A DNA stretch of 61,876 bases, from the NCBI GenBank assembly GCA_035634055.1, contig DASQDR010000015.1, forward strand, positions 1 to 61,876, given 5' to 3'. This document shows, piece after piece, positions 40,461 through 47,732 of this stretch. The notes beneath the pieces were generated by a model. That model was not told the origin of the DNA. It saw only the letters and a program-made list of their open reading frames with translations, and searched no databases. The position numbers and the translations under genes are program-made. The DNA comes from JAICTV01 sp035634055. Its GTDB lineage: Bacteria > Planctomycetota > Phycisphaerae > Tepidisphaerales > Tepidisphaeraceae. Numbering within the stretch: the stretch's first letter is position 1; the number at the start of each line of letters is the position of its first letter.

Positions 40461-43400
40461 CTAGATCACCTCGATCGTCTGCCCCCCGCCACCGCCGAGC
40501 AGCACGTCGGCGTTGCTGCCGGTCTGGCGGACGAAGAGCCAGTCCTTGGCGCCGTTGCCGTTGATGCGGTCGATGGCGGCATCGTCAAACACCGTCTGGC
40601 CCGCCCCGGCGTTGCTGCCGCGGAGGACGACCGGGCCATTGAGGCCGCCGCCGTTGCGCAGCGCGTTGATCCGGCCGGCGATGCTCTTGCCCGACGCCCA
40701 CTCCGCCGACAGCGCCAGCAGCGCTGCCACGTTGCCATCGTGGACGGTCGTGCCGGCGATGATCAGGTCTTCCTTCGGCGTGCCGTTGAGCTGATCGGCG
40801 CCCGCGCCGCCGATGACGATGTCCAGACCCTGCCCGGCCGAGACCACGTCGTTGCCCGCGCCGCCGAGCAGCACGTCGTTGCCGGCCGCGCCCGCGACGG
40901 TGTCGTTGCCGGCGCCGCCGTCGATCAGCAGGTCCGCCTTAATGTTGCCGTCGATGGTGAAGCGGTCGTTGCCGGCGTTGCCGTGGATCTCAATGCGCGT
41001 GGTGGTATCGACGTCGTAGTAGATGACCAGGCCGTCGATGCTCACGGCGAGCAGCTTGGCCTTGTCGCCGCCGCGGGCGAGCGAGAGGACCACGGTGTTG
41101 TCTTCCGCGCCCAGCTCGATGCGTGCGACGCCATCGCCGTCCGGCTGGGACAGGACGTAGAGCAGCGACGACGGCGAGAGGTTGTCGAAGTACGGCTGGA
41201 GCCGCGGCGACGGCGGGACCTGGTGGATCTCGTCGTACGTGACGTACCCCTCGACCTCGGTCACCTCCGCCTCGTTGTTCGGCGGCGTCGGCTCGCTGGC
41301 CAGGTTGCCGTTGAAGCGGGCGGCGATCGGGTCGGTGGAGAGTTCCGGATCGATGCTCTCGGCGGCCACCCAGATCTTGCCCGACGGGAGCACCGCGACC
41401 TCGGTCAGGTAGTCGCTGGACCCGGCGAAGTCCTCGGTCACGGCGCCGGTCGGGGTGAAGGTGGTATCCGGCGCCAGCGTGGCGGCGGTGAAGCGGGCGA
41501 GCAGCCCATCGCCGCTGTCGGCGCCGGCGGCGAGCAGGCGGCCTGCGCCGTCCAGCGCCAGCGCGTTGAACGCCGCCGCGCCGCTCTCACCGGTCGGCGC
41601 GTAGTAGGCGGCGAACGGGTCGGCCGAGGCGTTGGCGTCGTACTTCGTCACGGCCGCATACGTGCCGACGCCCGGCGGCTGCGCCGCGCGGGCGATGATG
41701 TCCTCCACGGACGCGGAGCCGGCGGCGTAGATCTCGTTGCCCGGACCGACCGCCAGGGCGAAGTACTCACTGGCGTCGCCGAGCTCTTCAAAGCGGAAGC
41801 CGGCGATGCCGCCAGCGTCGGCCGCCCCGCCGAAGGTTTCGTCCAGCCCGCCGTCCGCCTCCAGCCGGGCGAGCGTCGCGAACTGGTTCTGCGACGTGCC
41901 CGCCAGCACGATGCGCTGCTCGCCGGCGACGGCTTGCAACGCGATCGCGTTGACGGTGGCGAAGCGGTCGCCGTCGATGTTGAAGCTCAAGTCAACCACG
42001 CCGGTCTCATTGAAGCCGCTGCCGGGGAAGTCCCCGTCGGCGTCGAGGTCGCCGTTGGGCAGCAGGCGGACCAGCGCCAGCCCGCCGGACTCGGAAGCAA
42101 ATTCCGACCACTTGTCGGCGATGAGCAGCTTCCCATCCGCCTGGAGCGCCAGCACCGGCTCGCTCCCCGCATGGATGCCGTACCCGTTGCCCACCAGGCC
42201 GGTGAGGTCGATCGCGACCCTGCCGTTGCCATCAAGCGTGGTGTCCAGGCTGCCGGTCGCCGTCAGCCGCACCACGGCGATGTCCCGATCGGATTCGGAA
42301 AAAGTCGCGGCGTACCCGCCGACGGTGATGCTGTCGCCGGGGCCGATGACCACTTCGGTCGCGCCGCTCTCGGTCGCATTGAAGCCATAGCCGTTGCCGT
42401 ACTCGTCATCGAAGCTGACGCGGACCTCGCCGTTGACACCGAAAGCCTGATCGCGGGCGCCGGCGGCGGTGTAGCGGGAGACGATGATGTCGCTGCCATA
42501 ACCGTCGCCGCCCGGCACGGTGCCGACGAAGACCGCCCGCCCCTGCGAATCGATCGCGGCGCCGAGCGTCTCCCAATTCCGATTGACGTCGACGAGCTTC
42601 CCGCCGGTGCCGTAGGAGGCGTCGAGATCCCCCGGCCCGTTGCCGATGACGGCGTCCGCCAGCGCCAGCGGCACGCGGGCGCCGCCAACGTCGATCACGT
42701 CGATAGAGGCCAGGTCGGCATCGGCGGTTCCGTCGGAGTTCGTGCCGCCGTTGACGGTGTCCTGGTCGGAGTTTTGGGCGAGCAGGAAGTCGTTACCGGA
42801 CTCTCCGAAGAACTTGTCGCTGCCGGCGTTTCCAGTGAGCTGGTCGTTGCCGCCGCCGCCGGACATCGAGTCCGCCCCGCCGCCGCCGCCGAGGAAGTCG
42901 GCGAAGGTCGAGCCGATGAGCGTATCGTTGCCCGCGCCGCCGATCACTTCCTCGCAGCCGACCTTGTCGTTCTCCGGGATGCCGATTTCGCCGTCGGCGT
43001 CGGCGTCGTTGTTCAGGGTGACGCGCAGGGCGGTCGGGCGGTTGGAGTAATTGGCGGTGTCGATGTTCGCCCCGCCGGTCATCACGTCGTTGCCGACGCC
43101 GCCGTCCATGCGGTCGTCGCCGTCGCCGCCGGAGAGCACGTCGCTGCCCGGGCCGCTGGTCAGCGTGTCGTTGCCGGCGTTGCCCGCCAGCGTCACCGGG
43201 ATGCCGGCGCCGTTGCTCAACTTAACGTTGGAGGTGACCAGCACGGCATCGCTGCCGCCGCCGGCCTGGATGTTGATCTTGTTCGCCTGACCGGCGGAGG
43301 AGCCGACGGGGAAGACGAAGGTGGTCGTCGTGCCGCCGGTCACGTCGGTGACGACGATGTTGCTGCCGGACTTGTTGACCGTGATGCTCTCGCCGCCGGC

Positions 43401-43598
43401 GCTGCCGATGAGTTGGAGGGTGTTGGAGGCGTCGACGGCGTGCGTCGCCAGCGTGAGCATCCGCCGCACTTCCAGCGGCTGCATGTGCACGCTTTTGCCC
43501 TCGCCCGCCGGGCGGCTGCCAAGGCGGCGGCAGCGGCGGACGGAACTGGCGTGGTGCGGGCGGAGCGATGGCGCGACGAGATGCTTCTGGTCCGACAT
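40461..43598 (-). CDS. large secreted Ca-binding (RTX) / delta-60 repeat protein
   Basis: The 1045-aa protein carries the motif MQPLEVRRMLTLATHA after 38 basic residues, then hemolysin-type nonapeptide repeats (GGDGDDRMDGGVGNDVMTGG, about residues 110-260). A delta-60 region with repeats such as DASYGTGGKLVDV and VLALQADGKLLIA (about 315-690), likely a beta-propeller, follows, then another RTX block (GGAGNDTVAGAAGNDVLLGG, about 880-950). Such repeats bind Ca2+ outside the cell; the role is probably surface or adhesion. ATG 43598 has CCGGAGGG upstream. No protease or lipase domain is seen. A similar protein lies at 59722-61518. Confidence 0.8.
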   Translation of the reverse strand: MSDQKHLVAPSLRPHHASSVRRCRRLGSRPAGEGKSVHMQPLEVRRMLTLATHAVDASNTLQLIGSAGGESITVNKSGSNIVVTDVTGGTTTTFVFPVGSSAGQANKINIQAGGGSDAVLVTSNVKLSNGAGIPVTLAGNAGNDTLTSGPGSDVLSGGDGDDRMDGGVGNDVMTGGANIDTANYSNRPTALRVTLNNDADADGEIGIPENDKVGCEEVIGGAGNDTLIGSTFADFLGGGGGADSMSGGGGNDQLTGNAGSDKFFGESGNDFLLAQNSDQDTVNGGTNSDGTADADLASIDVIDVGGARVPLALADAVIGNGPGDLDASYGTGGKLVDVNRNWETLGAAIDSQGRAVFVGTVPGGDGYGSDIIVSRYTAAGARDQAFGVNGEVRVSFDDEYGNGYGFNATESGATEVVIGPGDSITVGGYAATFSESDRDIAVVRLTATGSLDTTLDGNGRVAIDLTGLVGNGYGIHAGSEPVLALQADGKLLIADKWSEFASESGGLALVRLLPNGDLDADGDFPGSGFNETGVVDLSFNIDGDRFATVNAIALQAVAGEQRIVLAGTSQNQFATLARLEADGGLDETFGGAADAGGIAGFRFEELGDASEYFALAVGPGNEIYAAGSASVEDIIARAAQPPGVGTYAAVTKYDANASADPFAAYYAPTGESGAAAFNALALDGAGRLLAAGADSGDGLLARFTAATLAPDTTFTPTGAVTEDFAGSSDYLTEVAVLPSGKIWVAAESIDPELSTDPIAARFNGNLASEPTPPNNEAEVTEVEGYVTYDEIHQVPPSPRLQPYFDNLSPSSLLYVLSQPDGDGVARIELGAEDNTVVLSLARGGDKAKLLAVSIDGLVIYYDVDTTTRIEIHGNAGNDRFTIDGNIKADLLIDGGAGNDTVAGAAGNDVLLGGAGNDVVSAGQGLDIVIGGAGADQLNGTPKEDLIIAGTTVHDGNVAALLALSAEWASGKSIAGRINALRNGGGLNGPVVLRGSNAGAGQTVFDDAAIDRINGNGAKDWLFVRQTGSNADVLLGGGGGQTIEVI

Positions 43599-43935
43599 GA
43601 AAACCCTCCGGAGGCGCGCCCGCCGGTGGGCGCGCGGTCCAACTGCTCTGAAAACGAGAGGAACAACCCCAGCCTCAGAAAACCCTCCGGAACCTATCGG
43701 CCGCCCACCCCGAAAGCAAGGAAATAGCACGTTACCTGTTCGGGGGGACGATGCGAAGCCCGGCGTAGTGTAACGCTGGTGACGCCGGGGCCTTCAAGGG
43801 CACCGGTTGAGCGGCACGCGAGCGCGAATAAATTGCCGGCGCCTTCCCCGGTCCAAGGGTAGGGGTGTGCCGCCCCCGCGACCGCGCATCGGCCATGGCA
43901 AGCGGTTCGCGCCAACGCCGGCTGGAAAGGAGAGA

Positions 43936-43957
43936 CCCGCGGACACGGGTCCGCGGG
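43936..43957. terminator. hairpin 3' of the HTH-TM gene
   Basis: CCCGCGGAC-ACGG-GTCCGCGGG is a perfect 9-bp stem with a 4-nt loop, 40 bp beyond the stop of the minus-strand gene at 43997. The rest of the 43599-43996 spacer holds no gene that I can see. Confidence 0.65.
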
Positions 43958-43996
43958 CCTCAGTTATCGGTGCAGTGAGATCGAAACTTCGATGGA

Positions 43997-45010
43997 TTAG
44001 CGCCGCTTGCCAGCGACCATCCCAATCAGGCCGCCCACGACGCTGAGGGCGATGCCGATGCCGAAGATGATCCAGATGCTGCGGTTCTCGGTGGCCTGTC
44101 CGGCGATCATGTCGACCAGGCGCGGGCGGGTGCCCAGCACGCCTGCCGTGAGGACGAGGCACGCGGCCAGGGCGAAGATGGCGGCACCGAGGGCCATGCC
44201 GCCCAGAGCGGGGGCGAGGGGGTCGGCGGCCTCGACGTAGACCGGGGGCGGGGTGATGACGCGGCCGCCGGAGGAGGGCTCGGCGCCGGCGATGGCGCTG
44301 TCGGTGACGCCGGGACGGCGGCGGCCGCCCGACTTCGGGCCGGGCTGGATCTCATCGAGCAGTTCGGCGCCAAGGCTGGTGTCGTCGCTCTCGCGGGTGA
44401 GGTCGAGCAGGCCGGAGCCGGAGCCGACGCCCTCGAGGTTGACCTGGTCGGACGGGGTGATGGCGGTCTGGGCGGCGGGGTCGGCGTGCTCGATGGAGTC
44501 GTCGGCGGTGAAGACGTTGATGCCGCCCGCCCCGCCGCGTCCGCCGCCGCCACCCATTCCGGTGCCGGACAGGCTGCCGGTCAGGCCCGTACCGCTCATC
44601 GATCCGCCGATGCCGCGCGTTGGTGAGGGCATGCCGCCGACGGAGCCGGAGAGCCCGAGGTCGCCGGCCAGGGCGGTGTCGTCCTTCATCTGCATCTGCA
44701 TGCCGGAGCCGGACATCCCGGAGGCGTCCATGTCGCTCAGCGCGATGCCGACGCCCGAGCCGCTGGCGCCGCGGCTGTCGACCAGGCCGATGGGGGCGCC
44801 GGAATCGGACGGCCCGAGGTCCACCTGGTCGAGCGACCCGCCGCCCAGTTCGGCCTTGAGTTGCTCGACCTGGTCCGCTTTGAACATCAGGCGCGGCCCG
44901 TCGCGGAACTCGCGCAGCCGGCCCTCGCGGGTGAGCTGCTTGATGTCCTCCTCGCTCTTGGCCAGGGCGGCGCGGGTCTCGTCCAGCGTGTAGAACATCT
45001 TGGCCATCAT
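43997..45010 (-). CDS. excisionase-like HTH protein with C-terminal membrane helices
   Basis: The 337-aa protein starts MMAKMFYTLDETRAALAKSE, a MerR/excisionase-type winged helix (to about residue 55, EFRDGPRLMFKADQVEQL). A 190-residue low-complexity region rich in Gly, Ser, Met and Asp follows, and two C-terminal helices (AALGGMALGAAIFALAACLV and SIWIIFGIGIALSVVGGLIG) close it. I recall similar architecture in other planctomycetes. A DNA-binding head tied to the membrane suggests a membrane-bound regulator or a chromosome tether, but this is inference. ATG 45010 has GGAGA upstream. Confidence 0.75.
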   Translation of the reverse strand: MMAKMFYTLDETRAALAKSEEDIKQLTREGRLREFRDGPRLMFKADQVEQLKAELGGGSLDQVDLGPSDSGAPIGLVDSRGASGSGVGIALSDMDASGMSGSGMQMQMKDDTALAGDLGLSGSVGGMPSPTRGIGGSMSGTGLTGSLSGTGMGGGGGRGGAGGINVFTADDSIEHADPAAQTAITPSDQVNLEGVGSGSGLLDLTRESDDTSLGAELLDEIQPGPKSGGRRRPGVTDSAIAGAEPSSGGRVITPPPVYVEAADPLAPALGGMALGAAIFALAACLVLTAGVLGTRPRLVDMIAGQATENRSIWIIFGIGIALSVVGGLIGMVAGKRR

Positions 45011-45109
45011 GGTGCGAATCTCCGGGCTGGTGCTGATTAACGAAGGCTGAGTGCTGAACGAACGCTCTGATGAGCCCACCAGCCGGGCTCACCACTCAAA
45101 AGTTCCACT

Positions 45110-45619
45110 TCACCGTGCGGGCGGCGCGGGTGTCGCCGGCGACGTCGGATCGCCCGCCGGCGGCAGCGGTGCGACGGGCGCTCCCTGCGGCGCGGGCGCC
45201 GGCGTCGGAGCCGGGCTTGCGCCGCGGGCGGCGGCCTGCTGCTTGTTATACAGCTCCTGCACTTCCTTGGGACTGGGCTCGCCGGTGTTGAAGTTGGTCA
45301 GCCGCCGGTCGTACGCGAAGTTGCGGGCGGCCACCAGGCGGAGCTGCCGCTCGCCCGGGACATACTGGTACGCGCACAGCGTCTGACTGTCGACGTCCAT
45401 CAGGTAGCAGCCCCACGTGTTGGTGGAGAACTGCGCCGGCACGACGAACAACCCCGCCCCGCCCGCGATGGCCGGCTGCTGCACCTGCCCGAACGCCGGC
45501 GCCACCAGCGTCGGCCCGTCCGCCCGCGCCAACAGCGCCACCAGCACCGCCGCCAGCAGCGCCGCGTTGACGTACAGCGCCACGGCGATCGGATTCTTCT
45601 TCGTACGCGGCTGATCCAT
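45110..45619 (-). CDS. single-helix anchored protein, unknown
   Basis: The 169-aa product has a basic N-terminus, one helix (VALYVNAALLAAVLVALLA, about residues 13-31), a compact strand-rich domain with GLFVVPAQFSTNTWGCYLMD and YVPGERQLRLVAARNFAYDR, and a Pro/Ala tail. It is probably exported and anchored. No family name is known to me. It is 100 bp upstream of the HTH-TM gene on the same strand, so the two may be cotranscribed. Confidence 0.6.
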   Translation of the reverse strand: MDQPRTKKNPIAVALYVNAALLAAVLVALLARADGPTLVAPAFGQVQQPAIAGGAGLFVVPAQFSTNTWGCYLMDVDSQTLCAYQYVPGERQLRLVAARNFAYDRRLTNFNTGEPSPKEVQELYNKQQAAARGASPAPTPAPAPQGAPVAPLPPAGDPTSPATPAPPAR

Positions 45620-45737
45620 TCAACGTCCGGTGCGCGAGCAAATACGCCAAGCCAGGCGGCACCGCCCGGCCGGCCGCATTATAGATGCCCACGCGCCGCC
45701 GGCCAAGAACATCTCTCGCTGGTGACGGGAGAGAGGA

Positions 45738-45968
45738 GTTCGCCACCGATGGGGCACCGACGGACACCGATGGGAGGAGATGAGGATTGAGGATTGAAGA
45801 CTTGATAGGCGTTTGGCAAGCTCGCTCGCCCTGCCCGCGCGGGCGCGTCGTTCAAGTTCCAATCTTCAATTTCCAAGCTCACCGGGGCCGCTTCGTGCCG
45901 CATCCGTGGCCAGCATCCTCTTCATCATCGGTGTCCATCGGTGCCCCATCGGTGGCTAACGCTTCTTC
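45738..45968. repeat. nested intergenic inverted word-repeat (CACCGATGG outside, GATTGAAGA inside)
   Basis: GCCACCGATGGGGCACCGACGGACACCGATGG is mirrored by CATCGGTGTCCATCGGTGCCCCATCGGTGGC. Inside, GAGGATTGAGGATTGAAGACTTGA is mirrored by TTCAAGTTCCAATCTTCAATTTCC. Two families are thus stacked in one spacer. Confidence 0.8.
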
Positions 45969-45995
45969 ATCCGTGGCGAACCGGGCGCGCCAGAG

Positions 45996-46001
45996 TAGAG
46001 T
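45996..46001 (+). promoter_or_regulatory. -10 like TAGAGT, 8 nt before TTG 46010
   Basis: TAGAGT with spacing CACGCCCG to TTG 46010. Confidence 0.45.
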
Positions 46002-46009
46002 CACGCCCG

Positions 46010-46945
46010 TTGCAGCGCAGCGACGATGCCAACCTCTTTGCCGCCCCGTCAGTGGCCCCGCCGCCGCTGGGCGAGGCGGCGCCGGCGAAGTGGATTCGGG
46101 TGCGGTACGAGCGGCCGCGGGTCGGACCTTGGGTGCAGGTCGATTCGCTGGCCGGCTATGAGTGGAACCGCGTGGAGTTGGCGATCTCGGACCTGCCGGC
46201 GGCGCTGCAGGGCGCGCGGATCGTCCACCTGAGCGACCTGCACCTCACCCGCCGCTGGCGGCCGGAGTACGACGATCTGCTCAGCAAGCTCGCCGAGCGC
46301 CCGCCGGACCTGATCCTGTTCACCGGCGATTTCGTGGACGACAAGCGCGATCACGGCCCCGCGCTGCCGACGCTCGAGCGCTTGATCCGCGGCCTACCAG
46401 TTGGCGCGCGACGGGCTGCCCCCAACGCCGCGCCCGGTGCGGGCGGCGCATCGCAGATCTTCGCCATCCTTGGCAACCACGACGGCGACCTGCTGGCCCC
46501 GCGGCTGGCCGCCCTGGGCGTCCCGCTGATCACGCACCGCCGGGTGGACGCGGTCGTGCGCGGCGCGCCGGTCGAGGTGATCGGCCTGCCCGGGCCGGAC
46601 CGCACGGACCTGGACGAGCGCTTCCTCCACGCCCAGCCGCCGCGCCGCGCCGGCGTGCCGCGGATCGTCCTGTGCCACTACCCCGACCTGATCCGCCCGT
46701 CGCGCCGCCTGCGCCCGGACCTCTACCTCGCCGGCCACACGCACGGCGGGCAGATGTGCCTGTGGAACGAGTGGCCGCCCATGACCCACGACGCCCTGCC
46801 CCGCCGCATGTGCAAGGGGGCGCACGATTATCACGGCACGTGCCTGCTCGTCAGCCGCGGCTTCGGCTTCACCACAGCGCCCGTGCGACTCTGGTGCCCG
46901 GCCGAAGTGGTGGAGGTGGAGATGCGCGGAAATGCGGAAGGATGA
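46010..46945 (+). CDS. metallophosphoesterase (YkuE/lipid A-type)
   Basis: The 311-aa protein has the calcineurin-like signature RIVHLSDLHLTRRWRPEYDD, DLILFTGDFVDD, IFAILGNHDGDLLAPRL, IVLCHYPDLI and LYLAGHTHGGQMCLWNEWPP, giving all the metal ligands (D-x-H, GD, GNHD, H, GHTH). There is no N-terminal helix, unlike membrane YkuE. An Ala/Gly-rich insert (about residues 128-149, GARRAAPNAAPGAGGAS) breaks the domain before GNHD. The start TTG 46010 is favoured by TAGAGT upstream and by the repeat that ends just before. Substrate unknown, possibly UDP-diacylglucosamine or a phospholipid. Confidence 0.85.
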   Translation: MQRSDDANLFAAPSVAPPPLGEAAPAKWIRVRYERPRVGPWVQVDSLAGYEWNRVELAISDLPAALQGARIVHLSDLHLTRRWRPEYDDLLSKLAERPPDLILFTGDFVDDKRDHGPALPTLERLIRGLPVGARRAAPNAAPGAGGASQIFAILGNHDGDLLAPRLAALGVPLITHRRVDAVVRGAPVEVIGLPGPDRTDLDERFLHAQPPRRAGVPRIVLCHYPDLIRPSRRLRPDLYLAGHTHGGQMCLWNEWPPMTHDALPRRMCKGAHDYHGTCLLVSRGFGFTTAPVRLWCPAEVVEVEMRGNAEG

Positions 46946-47022
46946 ATGCTGAATGCTGAACGGAAGAAGGAATCACTCTCGCATCTTGCGTTCATCACTC
47001 ATCATTCCGCATTTCCCAAAGT
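46926..47022. repeat. intergenic inverted word-repeat (GAATGCTGAATGCTGAA)
   Basis: GGAAATGCGGAAGGATGAATGCTGAATGCTGAAC, which overlaps the stop codon region, is mirrored by GTTCATCACTCATCATTCCGCATTTCCC. Confidence 0.75.
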
Positions 47023-47028
47023 GTTCGC

Positions 47029-47487
47029 CTAAAGGTGCTTACCGAAATACGCCACCTCCGGCTGGGCGACGCGGCGGTACTCGGCCAGGGTCATCGTCAC
47101 GGCGTCCTGGTGGGTGCCAGCCTGGAACGTGACGCGGTCGTCGGCGAAGAGCGACTCGTCCATCAGCGTCGGCAGGCCGAACATCCGCCCGATGGGCGGC
47201 TCGGCGCCCGCCTCGCACTCGGGGAACAGTCCCTGCAACTCACCCTCGTCGGCGAGCTGCACGTCGTTGCACTGGAGCTGCTCGCGCAGGGTGTCGAGGT
47301 CGATGCGGTGCGACGCCGGCAGCGCGCACATCACGAATTGCCCGTCCGCCTTGACGATCACGGGCTTGATCACCTTTCGACCCGGAATGTGCTCCGCGTG
47401 GGCGAGGTCGGCGGCGGTATAAGCGGTGTCGTGGCGGGAAAGGCGGTAGCTCACGCCCATCTGATCGAGGTAGTTCTGAACGTTCAT
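47029..47487 (-). CDS. YbaK/ProX-type aminoacyl-tRNA deacylase
   Basis: The 152-aa protein has the YbaK/EbsC-like fold: MNVQNYLDQMGVSYRLSRHD, HIPGRKVIKPVIVKADGQFV (with the conserved Lys), MCALPASHRIDLDTL and ECEAGAEPPIGRMFGLPTLM, then VTFQAGTHQDAVTMTLAEY. The GxxPPIG motif marks trans-editing enzymes that clear mischarged tRNA (Ala or Cys on tRNA-Pro). ATG 47487 has AGGAGG upstream with good spacing. No partner gene is adjacent. Confidence 0.85.
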   Translation of the reverse strand: MNVQNYLDQMGVSYRLSRHDTAYTAADLAHAEHIPGRKVIKPVIVKADGQFVMCALPASHRIDLDTLREQLQCNDVQLADEGELQGLFPECEAGAEPPIGRMFGLPTLMDESLFADDRVTFQAGTHQDAVTMTLAEYRRVAQPEVAYFGKHL

Positions 47488-47536
47488 CACAGAGAACCTC
47501 CTGTGGGTAACGTGGACGTCAGTCTACGGCGGAGGT

Positions 47537-47730
47537 GAAAGGGGTAAAGGTAAATCTGAAATCCTAAGCACGAAATCCTAAACAAACTTCAAGGCGGAAA
47601 TGGACGGAAACGAAAGGCAGCGACGGGCCCAGCCGGCGCTTGCGTATTAGCGGCATAGGCCGAGTCGCCTCTTCATTCTGCCTGATTCAGATATGCTTAG
47701 AATTTTGTGCTTAGGATTTCGGATTTGTCG
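47537..47730. repeat. intergenic inverted word-repeat (AAATCCTAAGCACGAAATCC)
   Basis: AAATCTGAAATCCTAAGCACGAAATCC at the left is mirrored by GAATTTTGTGCTTAGGATTTCGGATTTG at the right, around a GC-rich centre. It is unusually AT-rich for this genome. Confidence 0.75.
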
Positions 47731-47732
47731 CA

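Noticed and set aside
39399..43727. 1442-codon plus-strand open frame over the Ca-binding protein gene
   Set aside because: It runs antisense to a clear RTX/delta-60 protein. The frame is open because of high GC and the regular GGNGND codons; its product is low-complexity Val/Ala/Asp text without motifs.
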